DNA from: Latescibacteria bacterium UBA6620
GTDB lineage: Bacteria; Latescibacterota; UBA2968
DNA: 64,000 bases
NCBI GenBank assembly: GCA_002433075.1
Contig: DJHM01000030.1
Location: 104,570-168,569 of the forward strand
Direction: 5' to 3'
Positions 43,903-52,467 of the stretch are shown here, one piece after another. The position numbers were made by a program, and so were the translations under genes. The notes beneath the pieces were generated by a model. That model had not been told where the DNA came from, ran no database searches, and saw only the letters and a list, made by a program, of their open reading frames with translations. Each line of letters opens with the position of its first letter. Position 1 is the first letter of the stretch.

Positions 43903-44619
43903 CTACTTCCTCCAGGCGAACCCAAGATCGTCTCTTGGATTGAACCCAAGCACCCTCAACGTCTTTTCGTTCGAAAACACAGCGTGGGGAACCGCGTGAA
44001 CGTTGAAGACCTCGCACCTCGAATAGAGACGGTCCGCTTCCACTTCCAGCGCCAGTCGAACTGCGTCGCCGGCGTCGCGCCACGAAACTGCGAAGGGGTG
44101 GTTGTTCCCCCGTTCCGTGTCGTCGTGATCCCTGAAATTGTAGAAGAGTAACGTCAGCACGTGTATATCGTGCTGACTCGCGAAGATGCGACAGATCTCC
44201 TGCCCCGCCCCTTTGGAATGGGCATACAGTCCCACGCCCGGATGGGGCGGCATATCGGGAACCATCGCATAGTCGAAAGTCTCGTACGATGGGCCGGCGA
44301 TGGCGAAGTGAGGGCCCGTGTTAATCACGCGCTTCACCCCCGCGTCGACCGACGCCCGCATCATATTGAAGCAGCCCCGCGTGTTGACGTCGAACGCGCG
44401 TCGAGGATCCTGTCTCTCCACCGTGCAGTTCACGACCGCGTCCATTCCCTCCACGGCCGCGATCACATCGTCCGGATTGCTCAGATCCACACGACAGGTC
44501 TCGTGACGATCGCTCGCCACGTCCGTCACGTCAGCCAGCCGCAGCGAATGCCCCTCTTCGCAGGACCGAACGACGTGCGGCCCCAAACGTGAATTGACTC
44601 CCAGCACGAAAATCTTCAC
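43903..44619 (-). CDS. NAD(P)-dependent epimerase/dehydratase family protein
   Basis: 238 residues of the extended SDR type, with Rossmann start IFVLGVNSRLGPHVVRS, VNCTVERQDPRRAFDVNTRG and the catalytic YAHSKGAGQEI. It lacks a long C-terminal substrate domain, so the substrate is open. It overlaps the upstream sister gene by 4 bases and is last in a four-gene operon. Confidence 0.78.
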   Translation of the reverse strand: MKIFVLGVNSRLGPHVVRSCEEGHSLRLADVTDVASDRHETCRVDLSNPDDVIAAVEGMDAVVNCTVERQDPRRAFDVNTRGCFNMMRASVDAGVKRVINTGPHFAIAGPSYETFDYAMVPDMPPHPGVGLYAHSKGAGQEICRIFASQHDIHVLTLLFYNFRDHDDTERGNNHPFAVSWRDAGDAVRLALEVEADRLYSRCEVFNVHAVPHAVFSNEKTLRVLGFNPRDDLGFAWRK

Positions 44620-45263
44620 GGCCGTCCTCCATTAAACAGTCCGGCCCCGGCCGCCTTGGAGATGTCGAAACGGCGGCCGTCCCCATCCGATTCCAGGTGA
44701 TAGACTTCCCATTCGGAAGGAGGCGACGAAAGAGCCTTGAACACGGCGCGTATGAGATCATCGCGGTTCAACTCTCCGGTTCTCAGACACGTCACCTTGA
44801 TCTGTCGTTCCCTCGCGAACTCTCGACAGGTGAACTCGCCGATCGCGTGTTTCAGCGTATCGATGTCCGTGGAAGGCTGGGGCGCCCATCGCTCCGTCAC
44901 ATCCCACGCAGGATCGCAGCTGGCGAACAACGCGAGCGAGCTCAAGTAGATCACGTGCTCGACACCTTCGCCCACCGCCGCCTTCAGGAGGTTGTAGGTA
45001 CACCGTGAATGGAAATCGACCTGAGCGTTGTCTACACGACCGAATGCCTCGGCAGCCGTTACCGGGAGGTCCGCCACGTGAACAATCGCGTCAACCCCCG
45101 CAACGAGAGCTTCCGTGGCATCATCCGCATCGAGGGAGCAGGCCACAACATCTCCCCCGGCACCTCCCGGAAAATCTGTCGCGACGACCTGATGCGCCTC
45201 GCCAAGGCCTTCAACCAGAATCCGCCCGACTTCCGAAGCGGATGAAGTAATCAGGATCTTCAA
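44616..45263 (-). CDS. NAD(P)-dependent epimerase-like protein, short
   Basis: 215 residues: KILITSSASEVGRILVEGL, then GVDAIVHVADLPVTAAEAF, VDFHSRCTYNLLKAAVGEGV and YLSSLALFA. The YXXXK motif expected in active SDRs is not evident (the region reads DTLKHAIGEFTCREF), so the protein may be non-catalytic or use another arrangement. It is probably a partner of the downstream epimerase, with which it overlaps. Confidence 0.7.
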   Translation of the reverse strand: MKILITSSASEVGRILVEGLGEAHQVVATDFPGGAGGDVVACSLDADDATEALVAGVDAIVHVADLPVTAAEAFGRVDNAQVDFHSRCTYNLLKAAVGEGVEHVIYLSSLALFASCDPAWDVTERWAPQPSTDIDTLKHAIGEFTCREFARERQIKVTCLRTGELNRDDLIRAVFKALSSPPSEWEVYHLESDGDGRRFDISKAAGAGLFNGGRP

Positions 45264-45266
45264 GCA

Positions 45267-46616
45267 TCAACCTTTCATCGATTGGTCCTGCAATTGACGA
45301 ATCTTGTAGATGAACGAATCGGTCAGGACATCAACATCCGAATAGGCGATCGCCTGCCCCCTGGCGATGGGTCGCTTCGTCACAGCACCCGTGGCCAGTC
45401 CCAGCGGCAGCAGGGCTTCTCTTCGAGCAACGTCAGCGCGCTCGATCAACCCGTTCACTGTGTAACCACCGCCTCCGTCCAAAGCCTCACCCGCCTGCAA
45501 ATCACGTTTTGCGACCGTGATCAGGTCCGATATGTGACCGACGGGCGAGCCCGTGGGCATCCCGTAGAGTGCTGCCCGGGCAATCGTGATCGGCGCCTCG
45601 ACAGCCACTAGGTGATACGCTCTATGAAGCAGGAAATTCTTCCCGTCGCCGCCCGTAATCCCGATGTAGCCCGCGAGATCCTCCTGAATGAACGGATGAT
45701 CGGTCCGGATCACGACGAACACCCCCATTCCGAGGGAATGCGGGATCCGTTTGCCGTCCACCGTCACGCTGTTCGCAAGTTCGACCACGCCGCTTTGCGA
45801 CAGAATCCCACCTTCATTTTCAAGGCTCATCAAACGAGCGATGTCGTCAATCGCCACCGCGGGTTCGTGCATCCCCCGAACATCGGGTGGCAGTCCGGTC
45901 ATATTGGAGAGTGCCGTCATCTCTGTCTGAGCTTTGGTCCCGTCACGGAATGAGTTGTACATCTTGAAATTGATCCGTCGACGCGCCACCATTTCTTCGC
46001 TGAAATTAAACCGCTGGGGGACCGAGTCGGGAACGCCTTCCCGATCGTCATCGAGCATAATCGTACCCCGCCCTGCGGCCACGATTTCGAATCCCAGAGA
46101 TTCCGCCCACTCCACCATATTCATCGTACAACCCGGTTGGTCTCCGTCTACGAGCGAGTAAACCACCCCGGCCGCATCCGCCAGCTTTTTCAGGTAAGGC
46201 CCGACTGTCACATCCGCCTCGACGTTGACCATCACCACGTGCTTGTTGTGCAGAATCGCCGTGTGGGCGATTCGTGCACCCACTTCCGGGATGCCCGTCG
46301 ATTCGACCACGACGTCGATCGCATCCGAGCGTGCCAGGAGATCGGCGTCCTCCATAATCGCCCGCTTCCCCGACCGAATCGCATCTTCCAGACCGTCTTC
46401 CTTCTTGACCACATACGTCCCTTCGGCCGATACCCCCCCGGACTCGAATGCCGACTTCGCTCCCTCGAGGTTGAGGTCCGCGATCCCGGCCACAATCATC
46501 CCCTTCATTTTCGAGACCTGTGCGACAACGCCCGTACCGAATTTCCCCGCCCCGACGATGCCCACACGAACCGGGTGATCGTTTCGCTCCCGTTCAGCCA
46601 GCAGCTGCGATATCAT
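45267..46616 (-). CDS. Homoserine-dehydrogenase-like NAD(P) oxidoreductase with SAF domain
   Basis: From ATG 46616 (MISQLLAERERNDHPVRVGIV), 449 residues. N-terminal Rossmann fold (VGIVGAGKFGTGVVAQV), VVESTGIPEVGARIA and MVNVEADVTVGP; the C terminus is a SAF domain (ATGAVTKRPIARGQAIAYSDV) like those of antifreeze proteins, FlgA and altronate dehydratases. This class is annotated as homoserine-dehydrogenase-like and appears in sugar-acid catabolic clusters. The two epimerases and a PLP enzyme in the same operon support a role in a sugar acid or amino acid pathway. The exact substrate is unknown. Confidence 0.8.
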   Translation of the reverse strand: MISQLLAERERNDHPVRVGIVGAGKFGTGVVAQVSKMKGMIVAGIADLNLEGAKSAFESGGVSAEGTYVVKKEDGLEDAIRSGKRAIMEDADLLARSDAIDVVVESTGIPEVGARIAHTAILHNKHVVMVNVEADVTVGPYLKKLADAAGVVYSLVDGDQPGCTMNMVEWAESLGFEIVAAGRGTIMLDDDREGVPDSVPQRFNFSEEMVARRRINFKMYNSFRDGTKAQTEMTALSNMTGLPPDVRGMHEPAVAIDDIARLMSLENEGGILSQSGVVELANSVTVDGKRIPHSLGMGVFVVIRTDHPFIQEDLAGYIGITGGDGKNFLLHRAYHLVAVEAPITIARAALYGMPTGSPVGHISDLITVAKRDLQAGEALDGGGGYTVNGLIERADVARREALLPLGLATGAVTKRPIARGQAIAYSDVDVLTDSFIYKIRQLQDQSMKG

Positions 46617-46668
46617 TTCTCGTTTCCACCTTCCTTTTCTCTGCCCGTACCGGTCCTTCAATTGCAAT

Positions 46669-47688
46669 TCAGCTGGCCATCAACTCCTCTCCGTAAGCGA
46701 ACAGTGCGGGTGTCCCCCCAGTATGCACCAGAACGACCGTTTCGTCCTGACCCAATTCACCCTTCCCGGCCAGGTCGATCAACCCCGAAAGAGCCTTGGC
46801 CGTGTAAATCGGATCCAGAATGATGCCCTCGGTCTGCGCCATCAAGCGAAGAGCCTTATTTCCGGCCTCCGAGCAGTAGCCATATCCCTGGGGCCCGATA
46901 TAGTCCGGGCGGTTCCAGATATCTTCCTCAGAGAAGGAGAGATCGACGTCCAGCACCTCGACCATCCGGCTCAACACGCCCTGGAACGCCTCTTTCACGT
47001 CGTAGGTCCACTCGATCGGCGCGATCCCATACACCCGAGCGCCCAGGCCGATCGCCTTGTTGCCAAAGATCATCCCCGGCTGCGTGCAACTACCGGAGCA
47101 GGTCACGATCGCGTCAATCCGTTCACCCATCGCTTCCGCCTGGTCTGCCATCTCCGCCACGGCCAGAGCGTACCCCATCGCACCAAACGGACGGTTGGCC
47201 GCCTGCATTACGATGAAAGGTGTGCGTCCTTCTCGCTCGAACCGCTCCACGAGCTGTTGCTTGGCTTCATCCAGGTATTCCTGCGTGTCCACATCCACCA
47301 CCTCCACTTCCGCGCCCAGGAGATCATCGAGCAGCAGGTTTCCGCCCCCTCCACTCTTGTGATCCTTCACGACGGCTATGGCGGCCTTCACGCCCAGCTT
47401 CGCAGCCCCGGCCGAGAGCTGACGACAGTGATTCGACTGGGAACCCGCGCCCCCAATCAACACGTCGGCGCCCCGGTCGATGCCCTGGCCGATCGTGAAC
47501 TCGAGCTGCCTGGTTTTGTTGCCACCGAACGCAAGCCCCGAACAGTCGTCTCGCTTGATCAGGATTCGAGGGCCTCCGATTGCCTCCGTCAACCTGGGGA
47601 GATACTCCAGGGGCGTCGGAAAATGACCCAGTTGCACACGCGGCAGGGTTTCAATACGCGCTCGTAACGAATCTCGAGTCATTGCCAT
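46669..47688 (-). CDS. PLP-dependent D-cysteine desulfhydrase / ACC deaminase-like enzyme
   Basis: 339 residues of the tryptophan-synthase-beta fold (fold type II). The PLP lysine is in FGGNKTRQLEF near residue 57, the phosphate-binding loop includes GGAGSQSNHCRQ, and VLVHTGGTPALFAYG closes the active site. Relatives are DcyD and ACC deaminase, which release ammonia from D-cysteine or ACC. It leads the four-gene minus-strand operon. Confidence 0.88.
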   Translation of the reverse strand: MAMTRDSLRARIETLPRVQLGHFPTPLEYLPRLTEAIGGPRILIKRDDCSGLAFGGNKTRQLEFTIGQGIDRGADVLIGGAGSQSNHCRQLSAGAAKLGVKAAIAVVKDHKSGGGGNLLLDDLLGAEVEVVDVDTQEYLDEAKQQLVERFEREGRTPFIVMQAANRPFGAMGYALAVAEMADQAEAMGERIDAIVTCSGSCTQPGMIFGNKAIGLGARVYGIAPIEWTYDVKEAFQGVLSRMVEVLDVDLSFSEEDIWNRPDYIGPQGYGYCSEAGNKALRLMAQTEGIILDPIYTAKALSGLIDLAGKGELGQDETVVLVHTGGTPALFAYGEELMAS

Positions 47689-47901
47689 CTAAGGGAACCT
47701 CCTCCTTGCACAGGAACGTGCTTAATCGAGTCGCCTTGATAACGCATCGAGGCAGTCGCTGCAAACCATTTCCCACCCGCGGGCCGAATCCAGGCCGTAC
47801 AATCCTCGGTCCTGAAAGGCCTCCACGGGTTCCGATCAAAACTATCGGTTGCGCGGGACCTGAATCGGGGCGTACCCTCGGAACAACTCTCGGGAGGTGG
47901 A

Positions 47902-48876
47902 ATGAACATCTTGATTACCGGCATCACCGGAAGAATCGGATCGAACGTCGCCGCGAGCCTGGTCGCCGCGGGACACACGGTGCGAGGCTTGGTCTGGCCG
48001 AAGGATCCACGCACGGAAAAGCTTCAGCCCCTCGGGGTCGAGCTTGTCGAAGGGACCCTCACCGAGGTCGAAGACGTCAACAGAGCGGTCGACGGCGTGG
48101 ACGCGATCTACCATCTCGGTGCGGCCTTCCAGGGCGGTGGGCCGTTTACCGAATCCGAATACCTGGACATCAACGTCAAGGGCACCTTCCACGTCCTGGA
48201 AGCTGCCCGCAGGAACAAGCAATTGCGGCATCTCATCTTCGCCAGTACGGATGCTGTCTACGCCAAATACCCCCCCGGCGGAATGGACAACCCGATTCGC
48301 GAGGATGAAGCACCCCGACTGCCCACCGGCTGGTATTCCCTCTCCAAATCCCTGGGTGAAGAACTGTGCAACGGTTACGTCCGTTCGTTCCATATGCCCA
48401 TCACCATCGTTCGCTTCTGCCTCGTGGTTGGCGCCGGTGAAATCCTGGATTTTCGCCAGTTCTATCTGAGCGCTTTCAAGAACCGCCCGGAGTTTGCCAA
48501 CCTCTGGGACGGAGTTGAAAAACTAATCGTGTTACAGGACACCGGGAACCGTCCCTACAAGAAGCATATCGCGGACGTTCGGGACATCGTTCAGGGTTGT
48601 GGGGACGTCCTCGACAAGCAGCCCGCCTTCGGGGAAACGATCCAGTTGGGAGGCCCCGGACCCTTCACGTGGGACACGGCCGTCCCCTATCTCTCGGAGA
48701 AGCTGGGCATCCCCTACATCGAAGCCGTCTCCCAGGGCATCCCCACGCACTACCAGTTCGATCTTTCCAAAGCCCGCAACCTGATCGGTTTCGAACCCCA
48801 GTTCGATATCATCCGAATGATCGACGATGCAATCGCCTTCAGAAACGGCGAAGACATTGGCGTTCTGCCCACGTAG
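47902..48876 (+). CDS. NAD-dependent epimerase/dehydratase
   Basis: 324 residues, extended SDR: ILITGITGRIGSNVAASLV at the N terminus, YHLGAAFQGGGPF, DINVKGTFHVLEAARR, and catalytic YSLSKSLGEELC. A C-terminal substrate domain is present (GETIQLGGPGPFTWDTAVPY). It may modify a nucleotide sugar. It starts a plus-strand run of accessory enzymes; the 213 bases before it hold no gene. Confidence 0.85.
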   Translation: MNILITGITGRIGSNVAASLVAAGHTVRGLVWPKDPRTEKLQPLGVELVEGTLTEVEDVNRAVDGVDAIYHLGAAFQGGGPFTESEYLDINVKGTFHVLEAARRNKQLRHLIFASTDAVYAKYPPGGMDNPIREDEAPRLPTGWYSLSKSLGEELCNGYVRSFHMPITIVRFCLVVGAGEILDFRQFYLSAFKNRPEFANLWDGVEKLIVLQDTGNRPYKKHIADVRDIVQGCGDVLDKQPAFGETIQLGGPGPFTWDTAVPYLSEKLGIPYIEAVSQGIPTHYQFDLSKARNLIGFEPQFDIIRMIDDAIAFRNGEDIGVLPT

Positions 48877-48889
48877 CAACGGAGTCTCA

Positions 48890-49657
48890 ATGGAAAACCG
48901 ACAGGAATTCTGGCCCGACGGAATCCAGGGAGCCGTCTCACTCACCTTCGATGACGGTCACGAAACCCACATCCAGAACGCGATCCCCACCCTCGACCGT
49001 CACGGTCTCAAAGGCACCTTCTACATCAATCCGGGAAGGGGAGCGAACTGGGAATCGCTCCTCCCCGAATGGAAAAAAGCCAGCGTTGACGGGCACGAAA
49101 TGGGCAATCACACCTGTGACCACCCGTGTTCGTGCAACTTCCGTTTTCACGATGATTACTGCCTCGAAAAGCTTTCCCTCGACGACATCGCAGACACGAT
49201 CGACCGTGCGACGACCGCGATGGACGAAGCATTTCCCGAGCAGAAAGGCAACCGCAGTTATTGCTATCCCTGTTACCAGAGTCACGTCGGATCGGGCTCG
49301 AACCGACAGTCCTATGTGCCCGTCGTCGCACAGCGATTCAAAGTCGGTCGCGGCGGAGGAGAACGTGCGAACAACCCCGACCTGATCGACCTTTCCTACG
49401 TCTGGTCTTGGGCGGTCGAGGACGTCAGCGGACAGAAGCTCATCGACTACGTCGAAAAAGCCGTCGAACAGGGGCAGTGGGCCATCATCTGTATGCACGG
49501 AATCGGAGGCGGTCACCTTGCCATCTCGACCGAAGCCCTGGCCGAAGCGTGCGACCACCTCGCCCGTCACCGTGACAGGATCTGGACCGACACGGCCATC
49601 GGCGTCACAGACTACATCATCGATCGTCGGAGCGAGCTGAGAATCCAGGCCCCCTGA
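48890..49657 (+). CDS. Polysaccharide deacetylase (NodB domain)
   Basis: 255 residues from ATG 48890. NodB motif 1 is SLTFDDGHETH (catalytic Asp and metal Asp); GHEMGNHTCDHPC gives the two metal histidines. A later MHGIGGGH stretch is typical. No signal peptide is evident, so it may act on cytoplasmic or small amide substrates rather than cell-wall chitin-like polymers. It follows the epimerase by 13 bases. Confidence 0.85.
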   Translation: MENRQEFWPDGIQGAVSLTFDDGHETHIQNAIPTLDRHGLKGTFYINPGRGANWESLLPEWKKASVDGHEMGNHTCDHPCSCNFRFHDDYCLEKLSLDDIADTIDRATTAMDEAFPEQKGNRSYCYPCYQSHVGSGSNRQSYVPVVAQRFKVGRGGGERANNPDLIDLSYVWSWAVEDVSGQKLIDYVEKAVEQGQWAIICMHGIGGGHLAISTEALAEACDHLARHRDRIWTDTAIGVTDYIIDRRSELRIQAP

Positions 49658-49720
49658 AACCTTCGAGTCCGATGGCCGGTCTCACGAGCCCTTTCCACTT
49701 CGATTGCCGGGAGGTCCTCG

Positions 49721-50424
49721 ATGGCCTGGACAGATGATGCCCCTTGGCAGCTCGTCTACGACCACTTTTCGACACAGCGCATCATCGACAACCACACAAT
49801 CAGGGCGGACGAAGGACTCAGACGATGTGAGTCCGAAGTCGTTTCCCGACACCTGCCTTTCCCCGGGCGCCTTCTCGACATCGGATGCGGGGGAGGGCGG
49901 GAAGCCGTCGGACTGGCCCACCTCGGTTACGATGTGGTCGGCATCGACATATCGCCTGAGCTCGTCGATGCGGCCATACGCCACACCGAAGCTGTCGGCC
50001 TCTCGATCGAGTTTCGTGTCACCGACGGAAAGTGGCTTCCTTTCCCCGACGCCCACTTCGATCAGGTGGTGATGTGGGCACAGGCATTTGGCTATCTTCC
50101 GGGCACGACAACCGAATCGCCCTGCTGCGGGAATGCCACCGCGTCCTCATTCCCGACGGCCGCTTCAGCTTTTCCGTTCACGACCACGATCAAACGTTGG
50201 CAAAGGCCACCCAATCTGGGAACGTCGTGGCCGATTCCTCGGACGGCCTCGAGTCAGGGGATTATGTCCTGGAAGACGCACCCGAAACGTTCTTCCACCT
50301 GTATCACGGATCGGAAATCGACGACCTCTGCACGCGTGCTGGACTGGACGTCGTCGACTGTCGGCTCGCCTCCGACTATGGCGACCACCAGCGGCGAAAC
50401 CTCTGGATCGTCGTCTACCGATAG
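49721..50424 (+). pseudogene. SAM-dependent methyltransferase, frameshifted
   Basis: The first frame from ATG 49721 gives RLLDIGCGGGREAVGLAHLG (SAM motif I), VVGIDISPELVDAA and DAHFDQVVMWAQAFGYLPG. After the GGG at 50101-50103 the protein continues in another frame as HDNRIALLRECHRVLIPDG and ends at 50424. Adding one G gives a continuous methyltransferase of about 235 residues. Homopolymer position makes a consensus error possible. Confidence 0.8.
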
Positions 50425-50469
50425 TCCAGAGCAAGACTCGGCGGGCGGTAGCGGACCGAGGACATTGAG

Positions 50470-51507
50470 ATGATCCCGACCGTGACCCCTGAGTGGCTCT
50501 CTGATAGTCTCCGTTCCCGCGGTGCCCTTCCCACGGGCCGAGTGACCGCTGTTCTTCCGGGCAACGCTGATTCCGACAAGATCCTCCCATTCCAGGTACT
50601 CTACAGTCCGGAAGCACCCGACTCGGCCCCCGAACGGTTACTTCTTAAGGTGAACCTGAACGGCGGGCTCTACGGGATCGTTGAAACCCGTCTCTACGAT
50701 GACTTCCAGGACACTCCGAGTCCTCCACTACCCCCAACCTACGAAACCGGAATCGACAGCTCGTCCTCGCACAGCTACCTGCTCCAGCAGGACCTGTCCG
50801 AAACGCATCACCTGGCGGTCACTGACGAGAACCCTCCGACGATCGATGCCCTGGGCGCAATCGTAGACCAGATCGCAAGAGTCCACGCCTTCTATTGGGA
50901 CAGACCCGCGACACGGGAGGCCTGTTTCGTCACACCGAGACAGGACATCACGGCGATGTGCATGGCGGCAAAACACGAAGAGCTGACCGAGTCTGTCAAG
51001 CACGTCATCCCCCGTCAGCTGCAGATGATTTTCACTTCTAAAGACCTGGACCCGTCCTGGAAATCAATCTGTGAGCACGCGATGCGTGCCTGGCCGGCTC
51101 TCTACGACAAGCGCATTTCGAAATCCAAGCTGACCCTCATCCACGGCGACCTCCACCCGTGGAACATCTTCGTCCCCAACGAAAGGAGTGGACTCCCTCT
51201 GATTTTCGACTGGGAGCTCCTCTGTCGAGGGCTTGGGGTTTACGACCTCTGCTATCTGATCCTCTGGTGTCGCCTCGATCCCGAAGAGCGTAGTCGATTC
51301 GAAGCCACACTCATTCCCCGCTACCAAAATCGCCTCGTCGAACTCGGGGTCGTCGACTACAGCCTCGACGCGTGCCACCAAGACTACCGTCTGGCGATCA
51401 TCCCCAACATCCTGCCGCCTCTCGCCTGGCAACGCCCACACAACCTCGTCGCCACGACGGAAGCCTTCTTCGACTGGAACTGCGAGGAGCTGTATCACCC
51501 CGCATAG
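50470..51507 (+). CDS. Aminoglycoside-phosphotransferase-like kinase
   Basis: 345 residues of the APH/choline-kinase-like fold. Nucleotide site in LLLKVNLNGGLYGIVE, the catalytic loop LIHGDLHPWNIFV and the metal-binding IFDWELLCRG match the family. Such enzymes phosphorylate small hydroxyl compounds; neighbours (epimerase, deacetylase, methyltransferase) suggest a specialised metabolite or sugar rather than antibiotic resistance. Confidence 0.82.
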   Translation: MIPTVTPEWLSDSLRSRGALPTGRVTAVLPGNADSDKILPFQVLYSPEAPDSAPERLLLKVNLNGGLYGIVETRLYDDFQDTPSPPLPPTYETGIDSSSSHSYLLQQDLSETHHLAVTDENPPTIDALGAIVDQIARVHAFYWDRPATREACFVTPRQDITAMCMAAKHEELTESVKHVIPRQLQMIFTSKDLDPSWKSICEHAMRAWPALYDKRISKSKLTLIHGDLHPWNIFVPNERSGLPLIFDWELLCRGLGVYDLCYLILWCRLDPEERSRFEATLIPRYQNRLVELGVVDYSLDACHQDYRLAIIPNILPPLAWQRPHNLVATTEAFFDWNCEELYHPA

Positions 51508-51585
51508 TCACCCAGTGAGTTTTGCGTTCTGCAGTTTGCACTTTACCTTAGAATCCGCATTCCACATCCAGACAAAGGTTGAGTG

Positions 51586-52365
51586 ATGATCTTATCCTGT
51601 TGCATCTGGGCGTTGAGCGAGCCGGAAACCGTCGCCCAGACCAAACTCAAGGATCTTGGCTTTACCGCGTTCGACATCCGGCCTTCCCTTCTTCGATCCG
51701 ACGAAGCCAACGCCTCTCGCAAGAACCTGGGTTTCGACCTGTGCTGCATCGCACTCACCCACGACCGTCCCGAGGGTGCTAAAATCGACACGGATGATGC
51801 CGACCGGGTGAAGCTTGCCCTCGACCACGTCAAAGACGGCCTCGATCACGCCGCCCGGTTGGGCATACAGTGGGGCTACCTCGTGCCCGAGCCGCCCGGC
51901 GACGACCGAACGCCCGATCGATACGCCGAGCACTATGCCGAAATCGCCGAGCACGGAAAGTCCCGTGGGATCAAGGTCTGCATTGAGCACTTCCCCGGAA
52001 CAGCCTTTCCAACCGTCGCGTCCACCCTCGACTTCATCGCGAAAACGGGACACGACAACCTCTACCTCCTGTTCGACATCGGCCACGCCCAGATGGCTGA
52101 CGAAGACCCCAAGGCAGAATTGTCGGCCGCCGGGGATCGATTGGGCTACGTGCATCTCGACGACAACGACGGGTTTGGAGATCTTCACCTGGGTCTGACC
52201 GACGGCGTAATGACCCAAGACTCTCTGGCGTACCTTTTTCAGGCCCTCCAGGAGATCGATTACGTGGGACCTGTCAGCCTGGAAATGAAGGACGACCTCC
52301 CCGACCCCTTCGACGCGATCGACCGAAGTCAGCAGATCGTTCGGCGTCTCGCGAATGTCTCTTGA
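51586..52365 (+). CDS. Sugar-phosphate isomerase/epimerase-like TIM barrel
   Basis: 259 residues of the AP-endonuclease-2/xylose-isomerase-like barrel: VCIEHFPGTAFPT, LLFDIGHAQMADEDP, YVHLDDNDGFGDLH and VSLEMKDD supply the usual metal ligands (Glu, Asp/His, Asp, Glu). GTG 51583 is an alternative start. It probably isomerises or dehydrates a sugar or inositol derivative; ino1 is 14 kb away and not obviously linked. Confidence 0.82.
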   Translation: MILSCCIWALSEPETVAQTKLKDLGFTAFDIRPSLLRSDEANASRKNLGFDLCCIALTHDRPEGAKIDTDDADRVKLALDHVKDGLDHAARLGIQWGYLVPEPPGDDRTPDRYAEHYAEIAEHGKSRGIKVCIEHFPGTAFPTVASTLDFIAKTGHDNLYLLFDIGHAQMADEDPKAELSAAGDRLGYVHLDDNDGFGDLHLGLTDGVMTQDSLAYLFQALQEIDYVGPVSLEMKDDLPDPFDAIDRSQQIVRRLANVS

Positions 52366-52406
52366 TATAAATCGTTATTTATATATATCTTATATCTTTT
52401 AACTTA

Positions 52407-52428
52407 AAAGTGGCCCCGGGGCCACTTT
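52407..52428. terminator. Perfect 22-base palindrome, likely bidirectional terminator
   Basis: AAAGTGGCCCCGGGGCCACTTT is perfectly self-complementary, forming a hairpin with a minimal loop, and follows a very AT-rich stretch (52366-52405). It lies between the convergent TIM-barrel gene and the amidohydrolase gene. No long T tract is present on the plus strand; the minus strand runs into TTAAGTTAAAAG. Confidence 0.5.
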
Positions 52429-52467
52429 GGAGACAGAGGCGGAACCATTCTCACAGAAGAGCCGGAG

